The notes beneath the pieces are model-generated. The model saw nothing but the letters and a program-made list of their open reading frames with translations, was not told the origin of the DNA and made no database searches. DNA of 64,000 nucleotides from JBBQFC01 sp038321615 (GTDB lineage Bacteria > Bacteroidota > Bacteroidia > Flavobacteriales_D > Cryomorphaceae). Positions 51,506-61,097 of the stretch are shown one piece after another; position 1 is the first letter of the stretch; each line of letters begins with the position of its first letter. The DNA is taken from assembly GCA_038321615.1 (NCBI GenBank), contig JBBQFC010000007.1, forward strand, positions 14,551-78,550. Direction: 5' to 3'. The position numbers and the translations under genes were made by a program.

Positions 51506-52390
51506 ATGAAAGTTACCATCGGCATAACAACGAAAAATCGAGCTGCTATTTTGCCGAAGGCTATACAATCTGCGCTCGATCAAAGCTACGCCAACAAGGA
51601 AATTGTGCTGTTTGATGACGGCTCCACCGATGATACCGCCATGCTCAAATCTTCATTTCCACAAGTTCGATGGATTGATCAGCCCAAAAGTATAGGACTT
51701 TTGGGTGCGCGCAATATTATGATGCAAGAGTCCGACTCGGACTTCTTCGTGAGTCTAGACGATGATGCCTGGTTTTTGGAAGGCGATGAAATAGCGCTTG
51801 CTGTAGAACTTATGAAAACCGACTCTAAATTGGCTGCAATAGCTTTCGACATTCTACAACCCGATACCCGCAGATTTCAAAAAGTTGCTCGAACATCAGC
51901 CATACCAACGAATATTTTCATCGGCTGCGGCCATTTGCTGCGCCTGTCAGCTGTGCGCGAAGCTGGCTATTACGTGCCATTTCCGCTGAGATATGGCCAT
52001 GAAGAGAAAGACTTGGGCATCAGACTCATAGATCTAGGCTACCATATTTCTTTCCTGCCTGGCGTGCACGTATGGCACGAATACACTTCGCTTTCTCGAA
52101 ATATCGTCGAGCAAAACCATTCCTTTGTGGTCAACGATTTGATTTTTTCGTACCGTCGTGTTCCAACAATTTACTTGATACCTGTACTCGGAAGGAAGAT
52201 GTGGAAAAAACTGGTTGGTCGGGAAAAAGAAAATACGGGAGCACTTCCTGCGCTCAGAGCATTTTTTGCCCTGCTTGGTGAAGAGCGAAAAAATATACGT
52301 CGGGTGAATAGGGCAAGCTATATCCGCTACCGACAAATATCAAAAGCCTATTTGGCGTATTTAAAACAGAATGCTCAGCATTCCCAATAG
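51506..52390 (+). CDS. GT2 family glycosyltransferase
   Basis: 294 residues with ATG start. Motifs: VTIGITTKNRAAILPKAIQS, DDGSTDDTAML, the metal-binding DDDAWFLEGDE in FFVSLDDDAWF (D-D-D), and the acceptor region RYGHEEKDLGIRLIDLGYHI (E-x-D-L-G-I-R). This is a typical single-domain GT2 inverting transferase of the rhamnosyltransferase-like subgroup. Acceptor unknown; it should add one sugar of the repeat unit in the cytoplasm. Confidence 0.86.
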   Translation: MKVTIGITTKNRAAILPKAIQSALDQSYANKEIVLFDDGSTDDTAMLKSSFPQVRWIDQPKSIGLLGARNIMMQESDSDFFVSLDDDAWFLEGDEIALAVELMKTDSKLAAIAFDILQPDTRRFQKVARTSAIPTNIFIGCGHLLRLSAVREAGYYVPFPLRYGHEEKDLGIRLIDLGYHISFLPGVHVWHEYTSLSRNIVEQNHSFVVNDLIFSYRRVPTIYLIPVLGRKMWKKLVGREKENTGALPALRAFFALLGEERKNIRRVNRASYIRYRQISKAYLAYLKQNAQHSQ

Positions 52391-52399
52391 TATAGGGCT

Positions 52400-53683
52400 T
52401 TGGAACAAAAATCTCACTTGATACATCTCTCACATCCCACAGGCAATGCGAATGTGCGAGCGGTTCTGGATGCTCTTATTCGTGCCGAGATGTTGAGTCA
52501 ATTTCACACCACAATTTCAGCTAGAAAAAACTCAGTTCTGACTAAATTCCTGCCAAAGGCGATTCAGAAGGAGTTTTTACGGCGGCAATTTAATGTGCAT
52601 CAAAAACAAATTACATCTCATCCTTACAGAGAAATGGCGCGCCTGGGCTGCTCTAAGATGGGAATAAAGTATTTGACAAAGCATGAAAAGGGGATGTTCA
52701 GTTTGCAAAAGGTATATGCCGGTTTCGATTTAGCTGTGGCTAATTCACTTCATTCATTAAAACCTGGTGATAATGTCTCTGCGGTGTATTGTTACGAAGA
52801 TGGGGCGCTTGCAACGTTCAAAGTGGCCAAAAGGCTAGGCTTAACATGTATCTACGACCTCCCTATAGCCTATTTCGAGCGGGTCAGGAGTCTGCTGAAT
52901 GTCGAAATGGAAAGGCTTCCCGAATGGGCGCCCACGTTAGGGGGCGGCATATCCGACTCACAAGAAAAGCTCGATCGCAAAGCATACGAAATGGAGCTTG
53001 CCGATATAGTGGTAGGACCAGGCAAATTTGTTTTAGATTCCATCCCTACTTGGGCCAAAAGCAAGATTCAAATCATGTCTCCATTTGGATCTCCAAAGCA
53101 AACCTTGCCTGACACAGTCACGGGGGTGCAACCGCAACGCGAACGTTTACGTGTGTTATTTGTCGGATCAATGGGCCAGAGAAAAGGATTGGGTGACCTG
53201 TTCGAAGCTATTCGTAAACTTAACAGACTAGATGTCGAGCTGGTTGTACTAGGGACACCAATTTTATCTATGGATTTCTATAGACACCAACTTGATAATT
53301 TTACTTTCGAGAAAAGTCGTCCGCATCATGAAGTGCTCGAGCTTATGCGTTCGTGCGATGTGTTTTGCCTGCCGTCAATTGCAGAAGGTAGAGCTTTGGT
53401 GATGCAGGAAGCCATGAGCCAAGGGTTACCAATTATTATCACGCCAAATACTGGTGGTGAAGATTTAGTGATAGAAGGAGAAACAGGATTTTTAATTCCG
53501 ATCCGGTCCCCAGAGCATATTGCCGAAAGGATTACTTGGTTTCTTGATAATCGGAAAAGTATAAAGATAATGGGGCAGAAGGCGAAAGAGATGGCCGCAA
53601 AATTGACATGGGACGAATATGGAGAACAAATTGCTTCAAGCTTAAAGATTTCGTTAAAAGCCAAAACTAGCCGTCCAATATAA
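52400..53683 (+). CDS. GT4 family glycosyltransferase
   Basis: 427 residues from a TTG at 52400, nine bases after the preceding stop. GT-B fold with HLIHLSHPTGNANVRAVLDA at the N-terminus, YDLPIAYFERVRSLLNVEME in the acceptor domain, RVLFVGSMGQRKGLGDLFEA in the donor domain, and SIAEGRALVMQEAMSQGLPI (E-x7-E) followed by NTGGEDLVIEGETGFLIP. A long family member with an extended N-terminal half. The stop TAA overlaps the polymerase ATG by one base (TAATG). Confidence 0.85.
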   Translation: MEQKSHLIHLSHPTGNANVRAVLDALIRAEMLSQFHTTISARKNSVLTKFLPKAIQKEFLRRQFNVHQKQITSHPYREMARLGCSKMGIKYLTKHEKGMFSLQKVYAGFDLAVANSLHSLKPGDNVSAVYCYEDGALATFKVAKRLGLTCIYDLPIAYFERVRSLLNVEMERLPEWAPTLGGGISDSQEKLDRKAYEMELADIVVGPGKFVLDSIPTWAKSKIQIMSPFGSPKQTLPDTVTGVQPQRERLRVLFVGSMGQRKGLGDLFEAIRKLNRLDVELVVLGTPILSMDFYRHQLDNFTFEKSRPHHEVLELMRSCDVFCLPSIAEGRALVMQEAMSQGLPIIITPNTGGEDLVIEGETGFLIPIRSPEHIAERITWFLDNRKSIKIMGQKAKEMAAKLTWDEYGEQIASSLKISLKAKTSRPI

Positions 53684-55074
53684 TGGCATCCGCAGGCCGA
53701 AATACCGAAGCCAGAGCCAACGAAAGGCTTGGGATAGGATCTATCGACGGCCATCACCATACAAGTGCGATTCAGACTATCAAGTTGGGTATCTGGTGCT
53801 ATTTCCTGCTTTTAATTTTTGAAGGGGCTTTGCGCAAATGGGTGCTCCCTGGGTTGTCTGGTCCTTTGCTGATAGTGCGAGATCCTATTGCAATCATGCT
53901 GATAATATATGCGTGGTCTCGAAATCTCTTCCCTACAGTTTATTATGCAATTTTCATGACCGTAATTGGGATTATCGCATTTATCACTGCATTGTTCCTT
54001 GGGCACGGTAATCTATCTGTGGCTCTTTATGGTGCTAGAATTCTGCTTATTCATTTCCCTTTCATTTTTCTAATGGGCAGTGTCTTAAATAGAGAAGATG
54101 TCCTAAAATTTGGGAAAGTTGTAGCCTTGCTATCCATTCCGATGGCGATTCTCATAGCAATGCAATTTTATAGCCCGCAATCGGCTTGGGTAAATCGGGG
54201 AGTGGGAGGCGATATAGGGGGAGCCGGATTTAGCGGTGCGATGGGTTATTTTAGACCACCCGGCACTTTTTCTTTTACCAACGGCACTACCTTGTTTTTC
54301 AGCTTTGTTGCAAGCTTTGTATGTTTTTTTTGGTTGAAGCCCGGCAGTATTAATAAGGCTTTATTGCTTGCATCTACAGGAGCCCTCATAGTGGCAATTC
54401 CGCTTTCAATAAGTCGAGGTTTGACGTTTACCGTAGCAATCGTTATAGTTTTTTTACTTGCAGCAGTTTTGAATAAGCCGAAGCATTTTTTACAAATATT
54501 GGTGGGCGGATTCGGGGTTCTGCTTTTACTGGGAGTGGTTTCAAATTTGGACTTTTTCAGCACAGCGACTGAAGTATTTCTAAAAAGATTCGAGAATGCC
54601 GCTGACAGTGAAGGTGGAATAGAAGGTACTCTAGGCGATCGATACCTTGGCGGAATGATAAAAGCAATCACTGAAGCAGATGAAATACCCTTTTTTGGGG
54701 TGGGTTTGGGAATGGGGACAAATGCGGCTAGTGCAATTTTGTCTGGAGGCAGAACATTTATGGTTTCGGAAGGCGAATGGGGTCGACTCGTAGGTGAAAT
54801 GGGAGCATTGCTAGGAATTTCCGTGATAGGTATCCGATTGCATTTAAGTTTTAAACTTGCCCTTGAAAGCTACAATAAAATGCGTGCTGGCAATATCTTA
54901 CCCTGGATGCTCCTCAGTGTCGCACTACTCATCTTCCCACAAGGACAATGGGCGCAACCTACAACCCTTGGATTCAGTACAGTAGTTATGGGATTATTAA
55001 TTGCAGCGCTCAAAGAGCCGACTTTAACAGAAGCAGTCAAGCAAGAAATCAACTTAGCCGCAAGCCGTGTGTAG
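53683..55074 (+). CDS. O-antigen ligase/polymerase-type membrane protein (Wzy-like)
   Basis: 463 residues. A hydrophilic N-terminus is followed by ten or more hydrophobic helices, from LGIWCYFLLLIFEGALRKWV on, with a long extracytoplasmic loop GDIGGAGFSGAMGYFRPPGTFS and the VGLGMGTNAASAILSG stretch typical of Wzy_C/O-antigen ligase proteins. It probably polymerises the flipped repeat units at the periplasmic face. The family has little sequence identity, so the assignment rests on topology, length and position in the cluster. The last bases overlap the GTG of the next gene by eight. Confidence 0.8.
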   Translation: MASAGRNTEARANERLGIGSIDGHHHTSAIQTIKLGIWCYFLLLIFEGALRKWVLPGLSGPLLIVRDPIAIMLIIYAWSRNLFPTVYYAIFMTVIGIIAFITALFLGHGNLSVALYGARILLIHFPFIFLMGSVLNREDVLKFGKVVALLSIPMAILIAMQFYSPQSAWVNRGVGGDIGGAGFSGAMGYFRPPGTFSFTNGTTLFFSFVASFVCFFWLKPGSINKALLLASTGALIVAIPLSISRGLTFTVAIVIVFLLAAVLNKPKHFLQILVGGFGVLLLLGVVSNLDFFSTATEVFLKRFENAADSEGGIEGTLGDRYLGGMIKAITEADEIPFFGVGLGMGTNAASAILSGGRTFMVSEGEWGRLVGEMGALLGISVIGIRLHLSFKLALESYNKMRAGNILPWMLLSVALLIFPQGQWAQPTTLGFSTVVMGLLIAALKEPTLTEAVKQEINLAASRV

Positions 55075-56128
55075 ACTGCTCGTTTATCGATTGGGAAGCC
55101 TTGGCGACACTGTTATGGCCTTGCCGTGCTTCAACCGGATTTTGGAGTACTATCCCCACGCAAAAATTACATTGCTTACCAATAAACCGGTGGCATCGAA
55201 AGCGGCTCCATTGCAGGCTGTACTTGGAGAAAATCTATTCTACCACAAAGTTCTTACCTATCCCGTAGGAACCCGAAACCCAATAAAATTAGCCCGCCTT
55301 CTGCGCGAAATACGCCTGTTGAAAATCGACACCGTAATCAATATTACTGCACTCCGATCGCCTTCGGCGGATAAACGCGATAAGCGATTTTTTGCGCTGG
55401 CCGGAGCCAAAACCTTCATCGGATTCGACCAAAAAATCGAAGATTTCAAGATCAAAATCGATCCCAGCACGGGTGAAATGGAGTGGGAAGCAAAGCGATT
55501 GACGAAAAAACTCAGCAAGCTAGGCTTCATGGATGTACAGGCAGACAAATACTGGAATTTGCGCCTGACAGAAAGTGAAAAATACCGAGCCGCAGAAGTA
55601 TTGGGCACCTTCCACAACCATCCTGCTATGCTTGCAATCAACGCCGGAACCAAGATGCCTATTAAGGATTGGGGGCCGGATAATTGGCTGCAACTTTTAG
55701 AACTTTTGCAGAAAAAATATGAGCATTATGCACTCGTGATAGTGGGTGTGGAAGAAGAAAGCCAATTTGCCGAACGATGTCTGGATGTTTGGAAAGGCGC
55801 GGGTTTAAATCTATGTGGAAAAACGAATCCGCGCGTTTCAGCCGCGGTTTTGGCTCAGGCGAAACTTTTCATCGGCCACGACAGTGGTCCTTTGCATTTG
55901 GCAGCCTGCGTGGGTGCACCCAGTGTGGGCATATTCTCCTGCATTAACAAGCCTCGACAGTGGTTTCCGAGGGGCGAAAACAATAAAATGATTTTTCCAG
56001 ACCATCCCTGTGATGAATCTAAAAGAGATCGCTTCAAAAACGTTGAAAACCGCATGATACTTCAGATTTTACCTTCTACTGTAGCTGCAGCCGCCGATGA
56101 GATACTTCGAAATAATAGCGCAGTATGA
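55067..56128 (+). CDS. GT9 family glycosyltransferase (heptosyltransferase-like)
   Basis: 353 residues from a GTG at 55067 inside the end of the polymerase gene. N-terminal CRLLVYRLGSLGDTVMALPC is the GT9 hallmark (R-x-x-S-L-G-D), and the donor site is FIGHDSGPLHLAACVGAPSV followed by GIFSCINKPRQWFPRG. GT9 enzymes of the ADP-heptose:LPS type add heptose or related sugars to lipid A core; here, within an exopolysaccharide cluster, it may add a different sugar. Its own stop overlaps the next ATG by four bases. Confidence 0.86.
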   Translation: MCRLLVYRLGSLGDTVMALPCFNRILEYYPHAKITLLTNKPVASKAAPLQAVLGENLFYHKVLTYPVGTRNPIKLARLLREIRLLKIDTVINITALRSPSADKRDKRFFALAGAKTFIGFDQKIEDFKIKIDPSTGEMEWEAKRLTKKLSKLGFMDVQADKYWNLRLTESEKYRAAEVLGTFHNHPAMLAINAGTKMPIKDWGPDNWLQLLELLQKKYEHYALVIVGVEEESQFAERCLDVWKGAGLNLCGKTNPRVSAAVLAQAKLFIGHDSGPLHLAACVGAPSVGIFSCINKPRQWFPRGENNKMIFPDHPCDESKRDRFKNVENRMILQILPSTVAAAADEILRNNSAV

Positions 56129-57342
56129 AGGTATTGCGCGTAATAGCGAGTATGGATCCCAAATCGGGCGGTCCTTGCCAAGGGATAAGGTATAGTGCCA
56201 AAGCCACCATGGATTTGGGGCTAATTACGGAAGTGGTGTGCACAGATCTCCCCGATGCCGCTTATTTAGGAGAAGATCCCTTTACGATCCATGCCATTGG
56301 GACCAAGCCAAATCCTTGGGCATACACCCCTGCTTTAGCAGATTGGTTGGTAGAAAATATAAATCGCTTCAATGCGGTAATAGTTCATGGCCTGTGGTTG
56401 TACCCCTCGTTTGCCACAATGAAAGCAATCAGAGAATTAAAACGAAGCGGAAAGGCAACCCCAAATTGGTTCGTCATGCCCCATGGCATGCTCGACCCCT
56501 ACTTCCAACGCGCCCCAGAACGAAGGCTCAAAGCCTTGCGGAACAGCATTTATTGGCAGCTTATTGAAAAAAGGGTTATCAATGAAGCAAGTGGCATCTT
56601 CTTTACGTGTGAAGAAGAGATGAATTTGGCGAAAAAGACTTTCCTTGGATATCGGCCTCGAAACACCTATAATATTGGTTACGGAATTGAAGCCCCCCCC
56701 CTGCTATCCGCAGAGCAAGTAGAAGAAATTAGAAAAACCTGGGGAATAGCCGCAGGAAAAAATTATCTGCTCTTTCTCAGTAGGATCCACCCGAAAAAAG
56801 GACTTTCAATGTTGATCGATGCCTATCGAGCATTGTCGAAAGATGAAAAGTGGCGCGATAAACTTCCCCACTTGGTGGTAGCCGGGCCTGGTATGGAAAC
56901 CCCTTACGGTGCGGCGATAAAGACAATTGTGAACAATAGCGAATTTTTAAAGGATCGGGTGCACTTTGCAGGCATGCTGAGCGGTGGCAAAAAATGGGGC
57001 GCGTTCTACGGCTGCGAAGCTTTCATACTGCCCAGCCACCAAGAAAATTTTGGTATTGCGGTAGCCGAAGCCTTAGCTTGTGGGGCGCCTGCTATCATTA
57101 CGGATAAAGTAAACATTTGGCGAGAGCTCGAAGCTGGAGAAGCCGGCATTGTAGGAACTGACGATGAACAAGGCATCAAACAAGCTTTGGAAAAATGGTT
57201 GACTTGTTCCGACGAAGAGAAGTCGAAAATGCGTCAAAACGCTAAAACGCTATTCATGCAAAAGTTTTACATTCGCAGCATCGCACAGTACTTTGTAAAC
57301 ACTTTATTTCCAACGACTAGTAGTGGCGTTCTAAAAAAATGA
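56125..57342 (+). CDS. GT4 family glycosyltransferase
   Basis: 405 residues. The N-terminus KVLRVIASMDPKSGGPCQGI with G-G-P is typical of one GT4 branch; the acceptor domain has PNWFVMPHGMLDPYFQRAPE (H-G-M-L-D-P, seen in putative colanic acid type GT4 enzymes). Donor domain: LLFLSRIHPKKGLSMLIDAY and ILPSHQENFGIAVAEALACG (E-x7-E). Clear GT4 retaining transferase. The start overlaps the previous stop (ATGA), and the stop overlaps the next start (ATGA), so three genes are coupled. Confidence 0.88.
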   Translation: MKVLRVIASMDPKSGGPCQGIRYSAKATMDLGLITEVVCTDLPDAAYLGEDPFTIHAIGTKPNPWAYTPALADWLVENINRFNAVIVHGLWLYPSFATMKAIRELKRSGKATPNWFVMPHGMLDPYFQRAPERRLKALRNSIYWQLIEKRVINEASGIFFTCEEEMNLAKKTFLGYRPRNTYNIGYGIEAPPLLSAEQVEEIRKTWGIAAGKNYLLFLSRIHPKKGLSMLIDAYRALSKDEKWRDKLPHLVVAGPGMETPYGAAIKTIVNNSEFLKDRVHFAGMLSGGKKWGAFYGCEAFILPSHQENFGIAVAEALACGAPAIITDKVNIWRELEAGEAGIVGTDDEQGIKQALEKWLTCSDEEKSKMRQNAKTLFMQKFYIRSIAQYFVNTLFPTTSSGVLKK

Positions 57343-57908
57343 TCAACCGCGATACCCATGTAGGAGCGTCTTTTACGCTCCAAAATCGTTTGGCAAGAGT
57401 GGTATGGCAACTGGCTTATCTCACACTTTTCAGGTTCTCTCCCAGGCCATTTCACGGCTGGCGGCGGGGAATTCTCCGGTTATTTGGAGCTTCAGTAGGC
57501 CGCGGTGCACATATCTACCCAGGCGTTAAAATTTGGGCGCCCTGGAATTTAAGATTGGCTGCAGCGTGTGGTGTTGCCGATGGAGTGCGCCTTTATTCAC
57601 AAGCTCTTATTTCTATTGGTATTAAAGCCGTGGTTTCACAAGGAGCCCATATTTGTGCCGGAACTCACGACTACCGTGCACCGGGTTTTCCACTGGTATC
57701 CAAGCCAATTAGCATCGGCGATTATGTATGGGTGGCGGCAGAAGCTTTTGTACATCCCGGTGTAACTATTGCTGAGGGAGCAGTAATCGGTGCGCGATCG
57801 GTAGTAGTCGATGATATGCCCGAATGGATGGTTTGTTCGGGCTTTCCATGTACCCCTATCAAAGAACGGATGTCGGCCAGCGAACGCGAAAAAGTAAAGT
57901 CCAATTGA
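57339..57908 (+). CDS. Left-handed beta-helix acetyltransferase, WcaF-like
   Basis: 189 residues. After a basic N-terminal helix (RLARVVWQLAYLTLFRFSPR; PFHGWRRGILRLFGA), hexapeptide repeats run from VGRGAHIYPGVKIWAPWN to YVWVAAEAFVHPGVTIAEGA and VIGARSVVVDDMPEWMVCSG. The N-terminal element plus the GTHDYRAPGFPLVSKPI segment with the catalytic His match colanic acid O-acetyltransferase WcaF. It likely acetylates a sugar of the repeat unit. Coupled to the GT4 gene before it by an ATGA overlap. Confidence 0.88.
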   Translation: MINRDTHVGASFTLQNRLARVVWQLAYLTLFRFSPRPFHGWRRGILRLFGASVGRGAHIYPGVKIWAPWNLRLAAACGVADGVRLYSQALISIGIKAVVSQGAHICAGTHDYRAPGFPLVSKPISIGDYVWVAAEAFVHPGVTIAEGAVIGARSVVVDDMPEWMVCSGFPCTPIKERMSASEREKVKSN

Positions 57909-57912
57909 GGCC

Positions 57913-58761
57913 ATGTCTACACAGTCGCCAACGATCACCGTAGTCATTCCTGCCTTAAATGAATCAAAGAATCTGCCGGGTTGTTTAGCGGCAATCGGCA
58001 ACGACTTTGCGAGTGAAATTGTGGTTATAGACTCTGGTAGTAAGGATAATACTACCGAGATTGCTCGGGACTTTGGAGCGAAGGTTCTACATTTCAAATG
58101 GGATGGTCAATACCCCAAAAAACGAAATTGGTTTCTAATCAATCACTCGCCTTCTACCCAGTGGGTGCTTTTTTTGGATGCCGACGAATACATCACCGCC
58201 GAATTTAAATCGGAAATAAACCGAAAGCTCAACGGTGAATCCCATACCGGCTATTGGCTGCACTACGCCATATACTTTATGGGCAAGCGACTCAAAGGTG
58301 GATATCCATTAAAGAAATTGGCCCTTTTTAAAGTTGGCGCCGGTCTGTACGAACGGATTGATGAAGAAAGATGGAGTAAGCTCGATATGGAAATTCATGA
58401 GCACCCAGTGTTACAAGGCACACAGGGCGTCCTAACATCGAAAATAGACCACCGCGATTTTCGAGGCATCGAGAGCTACGTGGCCAAGCACGATGACTAC
58501 GCTGCGTGGGAGGCAGCGCGGTTTCTTAAAATATCGAGCGACAAAAACCTTCAACAATCGTGGACTTGGAAGCAAAAATTGAAGTATCGACTGATGCGAT
58601 CGGTCTGGATTGGGCCGGTATTCTTTTTGGGCAGTTACTTCTTGATGGGTGGTTTTCGAGATGGAAAGATTGGTTTTTCTTTTGCCTTGATGAAGATGTC
58701 CTATTTCAACCAAATCTATTGCAGAATAAGCGAGATGCAAGCAGAAAACGACGACTTGTAG
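57913..58761 (+). CDS. GT2 glycosyltransferase, LPS-core WaaE/KdtX-like
   Basis: 282 residues. Motifs: TITVVIPALNESKNLPGCLA, EIVVIDSGSKDNTTEIARDF, KRNWFLINHSPSTQWVLFLD and ADEYITAEF (D-A-D-E). The W-V-L-x-L-D-A-D-E box and the C-terminal membrane-associated region (GPVFFLGSYFLMGGFRDGKI) characterise the WaaE/KdtX-like branch that adds glucose or a related sugar in lipopolysaccharide core assembly. Here it more likely serves the repeat unit. Four bases separate it from wcaF-like gene stop. Confidence 0.86.
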   Translation: MSTQSPTITVVIPALNESKNLPGCLAAIGNDFASEIVVIDSGSKDNTTEIARDFGAKVLHFKWDGQYPKKRNWFLINHSPSTQWVLFLDADEYITAEFKSEINRKLNGESHTGYWLHYAIYFMGKRLKGGYPLKKLALFKVGAGLYERIDEERWSKLDMEIHEHPVLQGTQGVLTSKIDHRDFRGIESYVAKHDDYAAWEAARFLKISSDKNLQQSWTWKQKLKYRLMRSVWIGPVFFLGSYFLMGGFRDGKIGFSFALMKMSYFNQIYCRISEMQAENDDL

Positions 58762-58865
58762 TTAAAAAGTTGGGCAAGTTAAGCGAACCGTTCATAGTTT
58801 TAACTACCCGAGCTTGATTAAAACGAAAATATTATCGACCTTTTATCGGCATAAAAAATAGCGGA

Positions 58866-59822
58866 ATGAGCGTAGGAGTAGTAATTATAACGTATAATAA
58901 CGAAGACCATATTGGGCTAGCAATTCAGTCGTTACGCGATCAAACGCGCGAAGATTGGACGGCTGTACTTATCGATAACGGAAGTACCGACACCACTTTT
59001 GAAGTGATGCAAAGATTGGTCGAAGGCGATGCTCGGTTCATAGCTTTCAAGAAATTAAACGAAGGGCCTGCGGCCGGAAGGAATCTGGGCTTTTCAAAAC
59101 TTTCCGATACCCATGAATTTTTGCATTTTCTCGATGGCGACGATGCCTTACACCCGGCTTTTCTAGAAAAGATGACTGGTTACCTCATTACTCATCCGAA
59201 GGTAGGGATGGTGGCATGCCAGTTTGATGAAATTGATAAGGATGGAAGCTATATCGGCAAAGGACACAGGAGCAGATTTGCGCCAACCAAGTTGGGGTTA
59301 CCCCACGATATTCCAAAATCGATCCATGCAACTCCATTTGTCGCTTTTTTCTCTAGCACCGCTCAAGGTCCCTTTTGCGTCTACAGAAGGTCAGTGTATC
59401 TTAAAACCAATGGATTTGAGCTCGCTTCGCAAGAAGATACCGATATGTACTGCAAGATGGCTTTGCTAGCAGAAGTGCATTACATCCCCGATTACTTCTA
59501 CATCAAGCGGCGGCATCCGGGCAATTTGGCTCATAACAAGAAATATAAGGCCACGCACCGGGTCTTTCGAAACAAATGGGATACGTACCAATCTTCGGAT
59601 CCTAAAGTAAATAGATTGATTCAAGAATCTTTGAAGTACTACTATACCCGCCATAAGCCACTGCGCGATCTCAAGGTTTCCGCTAAAGCCTTTAGAATAT
59701 TTATTAGAAAGGCGGATTTACATTCGCTGCGATGGTCCATGGAATGTTTGGGTGCAGGTTTGAGCGATTTGGTGCTTCAAAAATCATATAGACGAGTAAT
59801 GAATGCCCGAAAAAAAGCCTGA
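58866..59822 (+). CDS. GT2 family glycosyltransferase
   Basis: 318 residues. MSVGVVIITYNNEDHIGLAI, TAVLIDNGSTDTTFEVMQRL, LNEGPAAGRNLGFSKLSDTH and HFLDGDDALHPAFLEKM (the D-G-D-D metal site) define an inverting GT2. The C-terminal part has IPDYFYIKRRHPGNLAHNKK, a common acceptor-loop form. A 104-base gap precedes it without a gene. Acceptor unknown. Confidence 0.86.
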   Translation: MSVGVVIITYNNEDHIGLAIQSLRDQTREDWTAVLIDNGSTDTTFEVMQRLVEGDARFIAFKKLNEGPAAGRNLGFSKLSDTHEFLHFLDGDDALHPAFLEKMTGYLITHPKVGMVACQFDEIDKDGSYIGKGHRSRFAPTKLGLPHDIPKSIHATPFVAFFSSTAQGPFCVYRRSVYLKTNGFELASQEDTDMYCKMALLAEVHYIPDYFYIKRRHPGNLAHNKKYKATHRVFRNKWDTYQSSDPKVNRLIQESLKYYYTRHKPLRDLKVSAKAFRIFIRKADLHSLRWSMECLGAGLSDLVLQKSYRRVMNARKKA

Positions 59823-59849
59823 ACAAAGCATCGGCGAATCCACCCTATC

Positions 59850-61097
59850 TTGAAGAAAAGCTTCCTTTTAATCGGATATAATTTTACGCCTGAGCGGACC
59901 GGCATTGGGAAGTACAGTGGAGAGATAGTAAATTGGCTAGCCGAACAAGGGCATTATTGCACTGTGCTGACGACCTTTCCTTATTATCCACATTGGCAGG
60001 TGCAGGAACCCTATCGGAAAAACCGGTTTTGGTACCTGCGCGAAACAGAAAATTTCGCTTCAGGCGGACGTGTTGAAATTATTCGCTGTCCGATCTATGT
60101 GCCAGGTATCCCTTCTGGTGGGAAACGCATACTGCTGGATTTCAGCTTCTTGCTCAGTTCTTTCTTTCCATTGATTGGTCTCTTATTTCAAAAGAAAATA
60201 GATGCCGTAATGGCTGTGGCTCCTTCTTTTCTCGTGGGGCTGCCGGCATTGATGTATAAAGCATGGAAGAGATGCAAATTCTATTATCACATTCAAGACT
60301 TGCAGATTGATGCCGCGCGCGATTTGAAAATAATCAGATCTGAAGGACTCCTAAAAGTGCTGTTCGGAATTGAAAAATTCATTCTCCAAAAGGCCGATGC
60401 GGTATTTACGATCTCTCCTGAAATGGCAGCGAAGATCCATTCCAAGGCAAATATTAAGGTTGACCTATTACCGAATTGGTCGGATACGTCGAAAATCTTC
60501 CCACTGGATGATCGAATAGCCTGCAAAGCTCAATTCGGCTTTCAGGCAGACCAAAAAGTAGTGCTTTATAGCGGTGCCATTGGACAAAAGCAAGGTTTGG
60601 AATCAATCATAGAGGCGGCTGCTCACTTTGAAAGTGATCATAACCTACTTTTCGTCATCTGCGGTTCGGGGCCTTATAAAACGGTATTAGAACAACAGGT
60701 GCATGATCGTAAACTAAAAAACCTTCTCTTTCTTCCGCTGCAACCCTTAGCACATTTCAACGCCTTCCTGAATGCCGCTGATGTGCATCTGGTCATCCAA
60801 AAAGAAAGTGCGAGCGACCTTATGCTCCCATCAAAACTTACCAATATCCTGGCCGTTGGTGGCGTTGCAATAGTCACTGCCAACGAAGGAACTGGTTTGC
60901 GTAACCTAATTAAGGATTACAACTTGGCGTACGGAGTTGACGCCGAAGACAAACAACAGCTTTTTGAAGCAATAGGTCTGATCGTGGCGGGCACTCCTCT
61001 GGTCGCCGAAATCAAAAAAGGAGCCTTGTCTTACACGATGCGTTACCTGGATCAAACCGTGATCCTATCGGGGTTTCAATCGACTTATCTCCGTTAA
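59850..61097 (+). CDS. GT4 glycosyltransferase, WcaI family
   Basis: 415 residues from a TTG at 59850, the only plausible start, since the residues KKSFLLIGYNFTPERTGIGK directly form the first strand and the WcaI signature N-F-x-P-E-x-T-G-I-G-K-Y. Other WcaI features are FPYYPHWQVQEPYRKNRFWY, YYHIQDLQIDAARDLKIIRS and the donor site ESASDLMLPSKLTNILAVGG. The E. coli enzyme acts in colanic acid assembly. It is the last transferase gene of the operon; 472 bases without a gene follow. Confidence 0.88.
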   Translation: MKKSFLLIGYNFTPERTGIGKYSGEIVNWLAEQGHYCTVLTTFPYYPHWQVQEPYRKNRFWYLRETENFASGGRVEIIRCPIYVPGIPSGGKRILLDFSFLLSSFFPLIGLLFQKKIDAVMAVAPSFLVGLPALMYKAWKRCKFYYHIQDLQIDAARDLKIIRSEGLLKVLFGIEKFILQKADAVFTISPEMAAKIHSKANIKVDLLPNWSDTSKIFPLDDRIACKAQFGFQADQKVVLYSGAIGQKQGLESIIEAAAHFESDHNLLFVICGSGPYKTVLEQQVHDRKLKNLLFLPLQPLAHFNAFLNAADVHLVIQKESASDLMLPSKLTNILAVGGVAIVTANEGTGLRNLIKDYNLAYGVDAEDKQQLFEAIGLIVAGTPLVAEIKKGALSYTMRYLDQTVILSGFQSTYLR

